Counted from the first letter of the stretch, positions 1 to 14,600 are shown. The stretch is 64,000 nt of DNA from Lineus longissimus (GCF_910592395.1 NC_088322.1:13015431-13079430), one strand, 5' to 3'. Notes: a model not told the origin generated them from the letters alone. Numbers and translations: made by a program.

Positions 1-3000
1 TCTCATGTTTTGGAAGGACTTTTATCTGACGAGGTATTAGAGTCTTTGTCCGGGGTCACCAGTGCCCTTATGAATAATTTCAAAACGACTTTTCCCCAAA
101 ATGCAAGATTTCAAGGAACACTCATCCGAATCGTTGCAAATACATAACTGTTTCCAGAAGAAGCCGCAAGATTTCAAAGAACACTTATCTGAAACGTTGC
201 AAATATAACTGTTTCCATGAGAAGCTAAAGTGTATCTTTATAGTATTATCGGGCCATGGCTCTCTGAACGATGCTTTTCAATGATTAAGTCTAGTAAAAC
301 CCTAGTCTAAGTACTGCGTTAGGCCTACGTATTGACGTCACATTTACTGAGCGCCCCAGAGAAAAACTTGCACACAAACGATATTGCCAGATTTGCGATC
401 AAAACGTCATCGGTATCATAGTCGACACGGGGAGGTACATCGTAGGAAAAATATCCTACGTAACGATGCTAAGAACACTGCGGTTTAAGTAGATGCCATT
501 GGGTCGTACCACGGGTCAAACCGCTTTCTATGAAATATCGCTAACCATGTTATCTTGGGCATTGTTATTATTCTGGAAGATAGACCGTCATCACCATTTG
601 GACTGGCGTGCTGTTTGTCTAAGAATGGAGTAAACCGGGTGCAATGATCTGCACGCTCATGATAGGAACCAGCCAAGAGAGATAAAAGAAAGACAAATCC
701 AAAATGACCAAATTTTGAGTATGGTCTCGTATAGAGCGCACCTGATGAACGAATTCACAGTTACCACTTCGCATACATGATCACTGGCGTCATACGAGTT
801 CAGGAGAGCTGCAGTCGAAGGCATGTGGTATTTGCGTGATAGATCAACTGTTCCCATATTAGCTCGCTGTATATAAAGCCTGCATGAATAGACGTATTAA
901 TGTACTGCAACTCTAAAGTTATATCTAAGTGTGTCACCTCTTTTCCTTTAAAGTTAGCATGATAATGGAGGGTTCGCCTTCGAAGTTGTTGACTTTTCCA
1001 TGTAGTTTGCTCACAAGGACGGCGCTGTTTTCAGTCAGAAAATCACATCGCTGGGCATGCGCAGTGGTAACTGTTAACTAATTTAGTGCGACTGTATCCA
1101 TTTGATTTATTAGTCTTAAGCACTGAATCCAAGGATTTGATGAATTATCCGATGAAGTTGTTGCCGTAATGACAGCGGCTGTCGAAACCTCATATCTCAT
1201 TGCTCTTTTTGACATTGATACATCACTGATCCTAGATTATTTCATCTGCTGCATAAATTGGCAATGTGTATATTTCCATCATAATTTAGTTGTAAACTGT
1301 ATACATCATTGTTGTGCTAGGTGTCATATAGTCGGCATGGTTTCGTGTTTGCTATGAAAAAGTCACTGCGCATTTCATGTGTGACCAGAAGTAGACGTAC
1401 CAACAACTCATTTATCTCATGATCTATGCATGGCAGTTAACGACACTGTGCTAGGATTGTGATCCGCTTCGGGAGATTGAGTGGTTCCGTTTATGGGTCA
1501 TAACTCACCGCATTTTGGCGAGAACGAAAAACAAAATCTGTACGTAAACATATTTTAGCTCGCCAAAACAAATATAAGTAGTCGCAAAATATCAATCTAT
1601 AGTCGGATTTGGACTTAATCTAACAAAACAACATATGAGAATTAGAGATGATTTTTTACATAAACCCTGTATTGCTCTATTGTCATCTTCTTTTAATTAG
1701 ACACTTTTTGCACGCAGTTCACTTTTTTAGGGTAATGAGTTTCGCTCAGCTTGCTGCGCAATAGCATTTTCAAAATAATTTGTCAACATTTTTAAATCTG
1801 TGATAAATGTCTCATATCAGCGACGACAGTAGATAGCATCATATTGGCTAAATAATTGAAAAATGTGGCACACATCATTGAAGCGATGGTCATCTGGGAA
1901 GCACAAAAATGTCAAAATACCTTTGAAATCTGCCAATGAGTCATATCATCGTTATTAATTTTCCAAGGGATTCTATCATGATCGTTCGACATTATATCAG
2001 ACGCATGCACTCACGTCTGTTGCAGCGATGCGGACAACGTACTTGAAAAAGTTGAAGCAACGTGGTTTCACCATTGATATCATATTATTTTACTTTTTCA
2101 TAATTTTGTCGCCTTTGCCATGAGCAATCAAGAACACCAGCCTCTCGAGAGGCCTCCACCCGCCACGGCAGGGAATTCGAGTCCAATCCCCTTGCCAGCC
2201 ACAATAACCATTACCGGGGTTGCCACCTACTCGACATTGCTTTACTCATGGGACTGGACTCGCTATGTGAATAATTTATGACTTGTGTAACTCTCACTGA
2301 GGTGAGATTGACTTTATGCAAGTTTTTACCAACACAAGCATTTGAATAATTCACATATCATGGTAAAACAGGTCTTATATTTCTTAATGATGCGCTCCAT
2401 AGATCCACAAAGTTATATCATTAATGTAATAAATGTATAGATAATATGCAGTACCACGTGGGTTCAGGGTGTACTAACTATGATAAAAAATGGTGATCGA
2501 TAGTCCTTAGGATGAGCAACAGTGCGCTGAGCGGTCGTCGCATTCAAAGTAGCTTGAGACATTCTATACTGTTCCGTTTTTAGGCTATCCTTTTAACCAA
2601 ATAAGAATGGGGCAAGCCTCTCCTCCAATCTTTGGATCTGGACAGGGAATTTTACATGGCTTGGCACAAAGAAACGGCAGTGTAAGATGAAATTACTTCA
2701 GCATGCCTTTCTCCATGTCAAAAGTCTGCTTTCATAGCCACTGTCCAGCCTGGTCGAAAATCCGGATAGGATTCTTCGTTCAGATCTTATTCAGATTCGT
2801 GTACATGTACAATGTACTCAGTTAGAAGATTCTTGACGATTCATAGCTAATATCTTAACTAAGAATCGTATATCAATATGAATTTGGTGTCGTCTAGTCG
2901 AATTTTGATACCGACAGCCATCATAAACAAAAGGAGCCGTTTTCAGATTACTGAAAAACAATGATTGAGCAACCGGACATCGTCCAGGGTCTTGAACGAC

Positions 3001-6000
3001 GGTATACGTCATATGTATTGGAATGCTGCCGTTGGCATGGTGATCATTGGTTCTCGAGCAGAGCGTATAACTGAGGAGAAAAGGTATCAAACATACGTTA
3101 ACAACAGGATAGCAGTGAGTTATTGGAAAGCTACTGGGTACTCACAGTCCCAGTTCTCCCAGTGATCCTCACCCTCGCTGTCCAGGCCGACAATGGAACG
3201 GTCCGTGCGACAGTGATCTGGCCTTAAATTCAGGATATTGCCTTAATGACTTGCAATCAGTCGCTTTGAAGCTTTGCTGCCGCTGTAACGTATTCGAGTG
3301 TTTTCGTTTCTGAGTGTTTTCTCGTTTCTGATCGTTTGAGAATGCTTACAGCTCTATTTTTTACACCTTTCTATGTGTTTCCCTCTGCCATGTGTACTGA
3401 AAATTCATGGTTTCTCTAGCTCTCGAAAGCAGACAAGACTAACTAAAACCTGGAAAGAGACGTTCGTGTTAAAAAAAACAAACTCTGTTATCAGAAATAA
3501 CGACTGTATCGCAGAATCAATTCAGCAACCAACGGCTATGTAGAGAAGGTTAACTTCACTTAAGACAGGCGCTAAGGCTAAAGGTAATAACAAACACAAT
3601 ATATCATAGCACGTGAAGCATTAAACATGTCATTATCGCCAATGTAGTGTTTCAATGAAATGATTCAGTGGGATGAATAATAGGAAATAATCTAAACTTC
3701 ATTACCCAAGCCTGCTGGAGTCGAAAGTGATAACGAGTTTGATATAATTGGGGGTCAGGAATATTACCAAGTAAGAGAGTAGGTGGTGTATCGAAAGAGT
3801 CATTAATCTTTTAGCCGGTAAAATATTCAGTAATTCGAGAGTTTCTTTCTTCAGGACAGCATTTTTCAAGGTAGAATTATTCTAAATTATATAAAAAGGT
3901 ATCATTGCAGAACATTTCTCCTCAAAGAAAACGTTCTTCTTTGTTGGGCTTATCAATTATGCAGAACATCATCAGCTCGTATGAGAAGGAAGATTCATCG
4001 GATGACTAACTGCTCTTTCGTCGCCACTGGCTATCATTCCCCTTTAGACAATGTTAGATGCACGGGCACATATAAAACAGTGATTGTTAATTTATATGAG
4101 GCCTAAAAAACGCTGTAGGTACGGCACTACACACTATCATGCTTGCTTAGGCTGTCTACGCTATCAAGCTTGTTTGGCTTGTCACTGTTTTTCTCACAAT
4201 TGTTTTCAACTTCCAGCAGGCCCCATATTGACCTGAACCACGCCTTAACACACATCTACAAGAAACAAATTTTACAATAGTTGTTTTTAAACAGTAATGG
4301 GTTACTATATCAATGCCTTATAAACCTTGCTAGCAATGCAAATACAAACCGGCCAAGTATACTTGAGGCTTGTTTGAGGGGAAAGATTGGCGGATATGAA
4401 GCACCAAGATTTAACCATTATGTTATTGATTCGGAAACGGAGCCGAGCACAAATTTATGAGTGAAATGTACGCTGCGTAATGTTTTGTATATTGCGGAGT
4501 TCATAAACTTTGTAAAGTACATGATCAGTTGGTATCAAATGTAACCAATTCAATACGTCATCCCATATAGCAGGCCTTTGCATCGTTCGTAAAATACACT
4601 CAATCCAAAATTATATTTGTGTGAGTGTATTTTAGAAACGGGCCAAATGCCTCCTGTGGGAGGATGATGCAGGAGCACATGACGAAGGAAACCGCGTGAA
4701 TGCCAGATGCACATCATCCTATACCAAGTGTTTATAACATAGTCATGAGATCAATCTGTCGTTATATCTGGCCGTTTCCGTGATGTCCTCCATTACCATA
4801 TCACGCGTCTTGAAATTGCCTCTTGGAATTTTCTATCGACGAAGCTGTTTGCTTACATAATTAGCTGCCACTGCATGGGTGTTAGCTATAGAATTACGGT
4901 CGTCAATTTTGTGTCGGGATAATGGGCTAGTTGTATTATATTCGCACTGGGTAAGAATCTGTCCACCACCACCTCCAATGGTTTTGAGATAAAATGTCCC
5001 TGTCCAACTTTTGACTGTTATTGGCCATAATACAAGAGACAAGATGATTTCCGTTAACACCGACAATTCCATTACCACTTCTGCCATACCGTGTGTATTT
5101 TGTAATGATATTGGAAATAAATTGAGTTAAACCGAACTAAATTTGATCTAATTCCATGTATATACACAACCGTAGTCTGTAGGGAATACGTGTGCAATCA
5201 CTCTTGCCGCCATGCAGCCACAGTCGTTTTCTTCATACATAAAATTATCATCACATTAGAGCTCTGGTATCTTTCACAAGCTCAGCCACAATGTTGTACA
5301 ATCTCAGCAATACCCTCCCATGTCAATGCAAGTTATCTAGAAGTATATCGTGCTTGCATTTCTCCGACAATATTCACATACTTGCCTCGCTAATCGAGCT
5401 GTTTGTTACCACTAATGATGACAAAGTCGACAAGCAAGGCGTCGGCCAGAGTTGCCTGCGAAAATGAGTACGGAGGTATTTCGTAATTTATGTATCTCTA
5501 CTATGTTGGGTGTAAGAGAAGGCCACGTGGGGCCCAGGGGTATGAAGGTGTAGGCGTGTTCGTCCCCCTATGTTATAAACTGTTATATGTGCACCGAGAA
5601 ATGCCATTGAGCTGAAATACATATTCATTTTAGGGACCGTAAACTGTTCTTGAGCATCTGATATTCCTTACCATCTTTAGAAACGATTACAGGGAACAGT
5701 GATTGAACTTCAATATGTCCATTTCGTTCGAGTGGTTGTGCAGCTTTTACCATTCCATTTGTGGCGTCTATACTTCCAGTCCCGGGTCCCAGTGACCATA
5801 GAACTTCATCAGTGTCGTATTAAATTCATTTGGACACGTTCAGGGATGGATAGAGCAAAGCGTCGCTATTCAAAGCCTTGGGGTTCATCATTTGTACTGA
5901 TGAATATGGAGGTTTGCTTGTTTGATAGGACAAAGTAAGCTGGTACAGTACTAAGCGCCAAAAATAGACACTGCAATGCATCATAAAAGCATGGCATGAC

Positions 6001-6084
6001 TCCCAATGGATCAATAACTTTGATGCTTTGTGGAAGTCAACTGAGCAGTTGGCTGGAGAGCAATCATCGTGACAAACTAGCCAA
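1..6084. other. Intergenic or intronic DNA, no supported gene
   Basis: I see no convincing gene on either strand. Open frames are short, lack family motifs and are mostly not framed by splice sites. The single exon-like piece, at 3146-3217 on the minus strand, is treated under findings. The stretch at about 2118-2230 has a SINE-like feel but no clear boundaries. Confidence 0.5.
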
Positions 6085-6270
6085 TTACATCGGGGCTTCT
6101 GTTTTTTTTATTTCTTTGTCGATCATATCAAAAAGGTTTTGTCTCGTTTCTTCCTCTTCTTTTCCTAAGTGGTAGGCTCTTCCATTTCTGCTTCTTCTTG
6201 ATTACAATGTACTTCATGAAGTGACACATCACCAAAATTAGCAATTAGATCTTCGTCCCAGAGGGGCTTG
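6085..6270 (-). pseudogene. Possible terminal exon or decayed coding fragment, unrecognised
   Basis: After an AG at 6271 the minus strand reads a Glu-rich frame starting KPLWDEDLIANFGDV and ending at a TAG at 6165-6167. A second frame overlaps it and runs to a TAA at 6085, reading KEEEETRQNLFDMIDKEI. Both look protein-like and are of similar composition, as if one coding segment were interrupted by a small indel near 6165. This could be a pseudogene, a sequencing indel, or chance in A-rich DNA. It might belong with the candidate exon at 6870-7073, but the splice phases do not join directly. No family is recognised. Confidence 0.2.
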
Positions 6271-6869
6271 CTAAGTCATTTCAGCCGCAGTTAGGATGAT
6301 TTAGAAATGTTCATGCAGCTTCTAAATTTTCACGAAAATTGTATTCCAACAACTATCAATAGAATGTACCGCTATCATAATTTTTTAGATCTCACGTTTG
6401 AAGGTTATTCTAATTTAGTTACATATATTCTACAGTCTTTGATAAAACACTGTGCCGTTAAAAGGCCTAAAATATTATGATCAACGTGACCTGTCCGCCT
6501 ACAAAACAGACCATAACATTGAACTACAATATTCAGGGATTCAGGGGAATGTATCAAACGAATGGCTTGCTAAAATCCTGTGTGCTCTTTGGGTAAGACG
6601 CCAATGCCACGGGTACTTAACAACAATATTGAGTTCTAATATAGCAATTTCCTATGTTTCCATTTTCAAAGCGTGTTATAGCCTACAATTAATACTACCC
6701 CGGTCTCTACAGAAATCAATCATGGTTTTCAACGAGCAACCAGAAGGCGCTAACATGACATCGTAAGAATTGGTAAGATGCATAGAACCATTCACGGTTT
6801 TCTACTAAATACATATTCACAACGTCTCAATGTGCACTAAAAGTGATTTAAATATTTAAACTGGCCTAC

Positions 6870-7073
6870 CTGGTTCCGGTCATGAGGACACACAGCATCC
6901 TTTGCTTCATCAGGTGTTTTGTTATTGGCGTTCTTATCCGGTTCAGCCTCCATGACGCTACCTGTTGATGAGGTACCTGACAGACTGATGTCCTCTTCTT
7001 CCGCTAACCTGAGAATAGGAGTCATGGGCTTGTGCGTAGCCTGCCTAGCATCGGATTCGTGTTGCTTCTCCAT
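6870..7073 (-). CDS. Candidate first coding exon, unrecognised protein
   Basis: An ATG at 7073 opens 68 codons ending exactly at a CAG|GTAGGC splice donor. The peptide is hydrophilic, with acidic and Ser/Thr-rich stretches such as LAEEEDISLSGTSSTGSV. It has no signal peptide or membrane segment, so it would be cytoplasmic or nuclear, unlike the other genes here. No downstream exon with matching phase 0 could be found with confidence. The Glu-rich fragment at 6085-6270 is the nearest candidate. It may be a real 5' exon of a gene running leftwards out of view, or a chance open frame. Confidence 0.3.
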
Positions 7074-8560
7074 GTTGGTATGGTGTGCCTGATGAATACT
7101 GGTCGCCTAGATACGGAGTCTCCCCTGGTCGCTTTAGCCTGGAAGGGGACGGGGATATCTTTGACTCAAGATGCTGGGTTGCTGCATGCGTCGATGATTT
7201 GGCTGTTTATGGGAAACGCCCGATGGGTAATGTTGGTGCAAGGCAATTACTCGTTCTATTGCATTAATTACCGGACACGGCGATAATGTGAGGAGAATAG
7301 CGGAAAGCTTTGAGTCTTGAATATTCGTAGTAACGTAATATTCTATCTATTTTTCCCAATTTAAACATTTGATCCGGCTACCATTAACCTTTGAATAACG
7401 CGTGTCTGGTCAGTTGCTCGATGAAATTTCCTCGGATCTACTCCAACCAGGAATTGACATACTCAAATGACGGTTCTTTCCAACCCGTATAAAAAAGCCG
7501 GTCATTACACTGGTGACAACGTCGAGTTTGAAGAAAGTTAATTTACAGCAACGGGTCGCTCCTTACATTGTAACACTTTTGGGATTTAGAATTCTCATAA
7601 GCACATAGCAGTGACTTGCCCGATCCTTGGTTCAGGAAGGTCTCACGATATCGCCCTGTCTTAGCCTTTTGATTTATTTTGATTGATAGATCCGTCGTTC
7701 ATCTAAACTTACCTTACCATGCGCCATTATCCACATCAGTGTTATTCAGCCTCTCATATCCTCTGTTTAACAAGCCCAGACTGATATCGGTAATATCATA
7801 TAAAAAACTTAACATTAAATGTCCCATGTATGCAATTCTAGCGTTTAAACTAGTTGGTTGTAAAATCCCCTGCCATATAGTGATAAAAAATAATTCATTT
7901 TTGGCGTCGGAGCGATGCACTGTTGGTGGAATTCATTTGTTTATATTCTTGTTGCGGGCGGGTACCATGGGTATTAAATGTATCATGGGGCCCCCGGTGA
8001 CCTCGCCTAATCTTGGGTAATTGCAGCGCAGTGTGCGCGATATATCATTTGGTTTTGGATGTAAGGAGTGGAGATGGCATAGCGATCAGCTGTTTACAAC
8101 AATCAAATTTATTTCCTCTGTTCCTCTGATTTTCTATCTCATATATTTCGTTGCGAAGATAACCCAACTTTAAAGGTAGATAGCGACAAACGCAGGTTGG
8201 AGCTATTGAGTCCAATGCCTACATGTAATCTTACACCGGATCCCCAGAACCAATGCGCTAGGTGTCAAACACTCTCTATATATCGCTTATGTGGGTATCT
8301 TAAAAGAGAAACTGTTTCCCTTTTAATTATCTCTTGGTACAAGGAAAGCCTATGACAAAGGTTCGATTGACATAAAGATAAAAACCCACTTTAAAGGCCA
8401 GTCGAGTAAAGAGATAAGCTGAGTCACTCCAGTGAATTTGATAACTTCTCACCGTATTAAGTAGGTTATTCATTATCTATTACGCAACAAGACTTAACAT
8501 GTCCAAAGGCCCTATACCATTTGTATAAACGAATCCCTTAGAAAGTACAATGATATCAAA
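7074..8560. other. Non-coding stretch upstream of the first astacin gene
   Basis: No supported gene was found. The open frames at 7032-7286 and 7679-8020 lack motifs, splice framing and start context. The right end probably holds the promoter of the gene that starts at 8668. Confidence 0.45.
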
Positions 8561-8589
8561 TATAAATAAAGATAAAAGGCTATATATAA
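8561..8589 (+). promoter_or_regulatory. Putative TATA element of the astacin-ShKT gene
   Basis: TATAAATA at 8561 and TATATATAA at 8581 lie 80-107 nt before the ATG at 8668. This would give a short 5' leader. The assignment rests on position and motif only. Confidence 0.3.
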
Positions 8590-8667
8590 TAACACACGGA
8601 TCTCAAGAATTTGTTGGATTATATGCCTGGCAGTACATGGCTGATTTATGGAATTTTATAATTAATC

Positions 8668-11600
8668 ATGGCCAACCCAAGGACAAAATGGAAGTTCTAT
8701 TACTTTGCGATTTCGATTTTTGCCAGCTGCTTCACGGTAGGTGACATATTGAGATCGTTTAAATGTTTCTATAAGCCGATTTTTTTACGAGGTGGCGAAT
8801 GTTATCTCAGACTAATAGAGAACGACCGAGGTAGTTCAAAGGGACCCAAAGACAGAGTGCAGGGACTCGCGACCTAATTCTCATTCCTGTCACCCGCGCG
8901 TCGTTGCCTCTCCACGCCTATCGATCTCCTTCTGTGTTGTAAAGCATGTAATTAAAATTTCCCAGTTGTATCTTTTACGCTGTCATCACCAACAGAAGCC
9001 ACTTTCATTGTCTGTTTCAGCCCGCTCTCACCGTGAGCATGGATCAGTTAATTTTAAGTGCAGCAACGTCAAGCCGAGCCCTGTCTGACTTTGTAATAGA
9101 TGAGGACATCGTAGTTGTGGAATTAGACATCAAATACCCAACCGATGAGTGGTTTGAACTGAAAGAATTGTATGTATATTATTTAGTACAAACGTCATAT
9201 GCATACATGTTAACATGAACATCAACATAAGGCGGACGACGAACTGGACAGACAAGCCATGTGTGGGTCTAACGATAGATTGAGTATCGTACAAAAGTAT
9301 GAGTTTTCATAGATTTCATCATTGGCCATAAAGGGATCACAATAATTAGCATGTGTCATGTTCTCCATGTAAAGTAATCGCAACCGAGCTGAGTTAGGCT
9401 TCAGTTGCGAACCAAGCTAAAATTCAACCAATTGAATGATTTCTTTTGTTCCTCAGCCAAGAAATCTATTCTAGAATAATATTCAAAACGTTTTTGACGC
9501 CAAACGCCACTTTGCTTTCCAGAATAGAAAAAGAAGCTGGTAATAAAACTCGGACGAAGAGGAACGCGATTACCAACTTAAAGAAGCGATGGACTAATAA
9601 AGAAGTTCCTTATGTGATATCCAGTATATTTTGTAAGTCATATTAGAGGAAATGCAACATTAACAATCAGTTTTGGTGTGATCTTCGTTGCAGTCTGAAA
9701 TTTGTGTGTGTTCTTCATTTTATAAAGTCCGGGTTCAGGGAGTTTTAAGATATGAATCATATTGATGATAGTGATAATGATGATACTAATAATGCTATAT
9801 GTACATGAATGAAGAAAAAAAGTAAATGAAGAAAAAAATGTTATGGATACACGGAGAGTCGAACCCGTGATCACCAGATCAAAAGTATGGTCATGATATC
9901 ATTTTCCGACTTAACCTTTGTTTCCGGTTCGTGGTAATAATCGACGAGTCATAGAGCAGTGAAGCTAGAGTATTGTCAAAGACCTGGCCTTCACTCTTAA
10001 TCCTTGCTAAGGCAATAAGCAGAGATATTTAGCGTAATCACAGTGCCAGCTATTTCAGGATGACGGAAATTTATATTGACAGTGATAAGATTATTGTCTT
10101 ATACATGTACATGTACATGTACGTTGGTAGTCAGTACCTAAGTGCCAATGGCTATGAGATAAATTATTATTTTAATAAGGCACTGGATGTTTATGAACTT
10201 TTTTTTCAAAAGAGGTGCACTTAAGCATGCTTCATATTTGCCACAAAGTAGCTTTTTCAAGAAATCAGTTTCAATGACAAGGCCTCTTAACGTGCCGGAA
10301 GCAATACGTGTGCTGATGCTTTTTCGTAGCCGTGTGCGTTAAGCTATAAAGTAATACGTTTATCTCTATATTCATAGCCTAATTAAAGTAATAATTTGTC
10401 CCACAGCAAAAGAACAGCAACAAGAGGTACAAGACGGAATTGACGACTACAACAAATACACATGTTTAAACTTTCGGAAGGCGGAGGCGAGAGATGAGGG
10501 AGTGAAGCGGTTGCTCTTCAGCAGTGGCGATGGATGTCGGTCGTTTGTTGGTATGCAGGGAGGGGACCAGACTATCGAACTGGCACCTCTTTGTAGGTCG
10601 GTGAGTATGATTTAGTCTTCAGAATAATCTAGCCCCACCATTTTTTCCATTCATAACCTCGAAATAAAGAGTGATCTGCAGCTGCCGGAAAGGCTGCCTA
10701 ATTTGGTTCTGACGTATCTGGGGGATCTTTGATTCGATCTCGATTTCGACTTGAGTATAGAAAAATATTCGTGTGAAAAATAACTTAGTATCTGAATTTC
10801 AGAAAGGTATCGCTATGCATGAAATTGGCCACGCCATGGGTCTCCACCACATGCAAACGAGGACTGACCGGGACAACTACATTACAATCAAAGATACAAA
10901 CATTATTGCCAGGAAGAAGGGAAATTTTCAAAAACTGCCGAAGAGTGTTATATCCGATCTGGGAGTACCCTATGATTATAACAGTATGATGCACTACGGA
11001 CAGCGGGTAAGGACATGGACAATTTTGCAGCTGTACGCTTGGTCAATTGCCTGACTCCTTTGCTCGTTTGATCACCAGGCTGACTAGACAATCGTGACAA
11101 AATACATCAACCAGTACACTTGGTTACACCCTTTCTGGTGAGACTTTTATCCGAAGACATGTGACAACTTGGAGAGGCCAGAAATCTCTTCATATATCGT
11201 GCGACACCTGACGAGCCTCTTCCATGTTGGGATTGACAACTTCAACTTCTCAGAAAATGGCCTCTAGTTTGCGCTCGAGTCATAAGTGATGCAGAATAAG
11301 TTTACTTTCAGAAAGCATTCAGTTCACACTATCGTCACTAATTAATTGTCATATTATTCTCTTTTAGTACTTTTCCTTCAACGGACGAAGAACCATCGTG
11401 ACAAACGATCCAAAGTATCAGGCCATCATCGGACAAAGAGAAGGCTTTAGCTTTCGAGATATCAAGATGCTGAACTTTATGTACAATTGTAACAGTAAGT
11501 GTAAAACCTAAGATTGCTCCATATTGGGAAAGAAGATATGAAAATTGAACTTGCCCTATAGGAACCTACTTTCCTATTTGTTGTACATCGTAGTTTTATG

Positions 11601-14600
11601 AAGAACCAAACGACTTAATTGTGCAGTTTTGTCCTCAGATGTCGGGACTAGGATGCATGAAGGTATTAGTATGAAACTATAGTCTACAGCAGTTAATATG
11701 CCCCTTCTATTTCGTCCAGGTAGTTGTCCGGCCGAAACCTGCCCCGGAGAAGGTTTTGTTGGTAAAGATTGCAAATGTTGGTGTCCCGGCGACCCTGTCA
11801 AAGAATGTGAGGAGGTTGAAGTTGGACAAACGACAACCACAATGGCAACGACGTCTGGCAGCGTGGGTAAGGGCACATATTCTTGTACAGGGGGCTGTTT
11901 TGTTTCCGAGAATGATTTACCTAAATTCAACTCTAAAACCTATACGTGTATTTTTAAAAATTGAAAACGTCATCAGCTTAACTGAACAGGGATAGGCTCC
12001 CCACTCATTTGAAAGCTAGTTAAAACCAATCATACGCGAACACAAGCAATCCTATATTTGTTTTTTTTTACTATTCAAAATTTGATAAATCGTATGTTGT
12101 CTTCTTCTTAAAAAAGTGCAGTAATCGATTGACATTGTGGTCGAAGGATTTTTAAATGAAAAAAAAAATGTACTTTTCAGAATGTGAAGATGGCGACAGT
12201 AGGTGCCCGAAGTGGGCTGCCACGGGATACTGCGAGTATGGCTATGTGCAATTCATGAAAGAGAAATGCCCGTATTCCTGCGCAATATGTGCAACACCAA
12301 CAACCACAACGACGACCACAACGACACCAATACCAACAACAACAACGATGTCAACAACTACAACATCCCCGACAACTACGAGTTCGACTACAACCACTTC
12401 ACCGCCAACTACGTCCTCAACAACAACTGCAAGTACTTCAACCACCACTCCCCCCGAAACTACCTCATCGACCGAACCACCGACTACTGCAGGTGATTAT
12501 AGTTTTATCTGTTTAAGATCTAGTCAGTGCCGTAGTAGTACTACATGTAAGTATCAAATTCGAGATTTAACGAAATCACAAATTAATCTACAGCTCCTAG
12601 TTACACTGGTTCATCTTTTTTTGCCACTTTGTCAGTGTGTTAGTCTGGTGCCCCTGTGGGATATTAAAACATGTTCGACGCCGAATACCAGACTGCAAAA
12701 AAGTATTGTGAATGTCAGTCCCAAGTTGAGCTTTTTGAAGTGTAGAACAAAGATTGGCACCGAAAATCCCTTTTAAGCCAACTGTACGTCACGCTTAAGT
12801 TTTTTCTTTTTTCCAGAAGAGTGCAAAGATTTCAACCCGACCTGTCCTGCTTGGGCAGCTGGTGGATATTGCGCCGCCAACTCGAGATATGAGAATTACA
12901 TGAAGGCTTACTGCCGACTTGCCTGCAGGTTCTGCGCCGTGGTCGAGGAAACAACACCAGCACCAGGTATATATGAGGTGGAATCTTTTAACAAGATGTC
13001 ACGGGAAACACATTTAAATCCTTTAAAAACTGTACCAGTTCTAAACTGAGGACTGAATTACCAACACATGCTTTTGGTTTGCATTAACAGTGTGTCACGC
13101 ACATATGGTAGCTTTGAAGTTTGAGAGTGGGAGTTCGATTTCCTATAGCGCTTTCCTATGGACACATCCTTTCTCAAAGCGCTTCTCGTCATCCTCAAGT
13201 TTCCCAAGGGAAGGGCATAGAAACAGCTTCTAAGCGCTCACCTAACCTACGAACTGTAACGGGAATAAACTCTCGAAATATGAGCTCTCGGTTGGGAGTC
13301 TAGCACTCTAACCACTAGCCATGCAACACTTTCTAAAGGAAGGTGTTGCACACGGTAAGGAATGCAATGAGCTGATTGAATGATAGCTAAAACTAATGAT
13401 ACTCCCTTTCCTTAGTTTGTAGGGATCAGAACCAAGCCTGCAAAAGTTGGGCACGCGTTGGTTACTGTACGAAGCGATACAAAGACTACATGAAAGAGAA
13501 GTGTCCATTCTCTTGTGGTTACTGCGAAGGGTCCGGCACAACTCCACCAACGACAACAACTGCTGCAACCACACCAAGGACAACCGCGGCTCGTAAGTTG
13601 TTTTAAATTGCTTTTTTAAGTAAACCGTTTCGACTATGTGTACACAAATTTTTTTATTGTGTTACATTTCTCTTAATTCCAGCCTGTAAGAATAGAAACG
13701 AGACATTCTGTCCCTACTGGGCGAGAAAGAACTACTGCAATGATGCAAGATTCGAGAAGTACATGAGAAGCAACTGTGAGAGGTCATGTGGCGTTTGTCG
13801 GGCTTTCGTTATGGTCAGCGCATTACCAACACCAGGTAAGTCAACCAAGAATAATTTTTGAGAGTTGCTATACTTCACGGTGGACTAATGTTTCTGACGG
13901 TCAGTCTGACGACATAAAGGCGTTTATTATTTTAGCCAATCAACTAGCAGCGTTCTCAATCAAGAAAGGGAAGCGAATAGAACTCCTGGCAGAAACTTTG
14001 CAGAGGTTTCGAAGATTCTTTATCCTAGTCCTGCCAGAGAAAGGGCTTTTAAGTGATTATGGGTCTCTATCTTTCGTTCGAAAAATGACTAAACCCTTCC
14101 TCACGTGCAATATATGTCGATATCTGACCCCACATATTATTTGGAGACAGGACCTCTGACCTGTTGTATTTCCGAAAGTTACTATTATAATCCCGATACT
14201 TTCCTTTTTAAAGATTGCAAAAATAGACGAGAAAATTGCCAGCTCTGGGCCAGCCTGGGCTTCTGCAAGTACTGGTCATATACGATGTATCTGCGACTAT
14301 ACTGCCCTCTAGCGTGTAAATTCTGTGGAGGTCGTGGAAACCAGGCAGCGAGTCTGACACAGGATGACGGTGGTGCTGGAGCAACTGTCAGTTAGTATTA
14401 AACTGTACTCTTCTTCTTCTTTGTCTTCTTCCTCATTTTGTCACTACAGAACTTTATCATATTGAAAGCCTACTCATCATCATGTATCTTACCTGGATGG
14501 GTTATTTAGATTTTCCAAGCTTAGACACCAGGTGATTGTAGACCCTACAGGCAATGGCGGTTTGACATTCCCTTCCAATATACGAATCGGCAATGACAAT

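Noticed and set aside
657-857. 66-codon minus-strand frame with a TATA-like string just upstream
   Set aside because: The TATA-like string is only about 20 nt from the ATG, too close for a leader, and no following exon or homology is visible.
2818-3090. 90-codon minus-strand frame starting near an acceptor-like CTCCTCAG
   Set aside because: Joining it to the exon-like piece at 3146-3217 in phase leads to a stop after about 20 codons. No motif is recognised.
12203-12516. Asn- and Gln-rich frames over exon 12181-12492
   Set aside because: Alternative frames of the Thr-rich linker after the first ShKT module. The ShKT frame has the conserved cysteines and correct splice phases.
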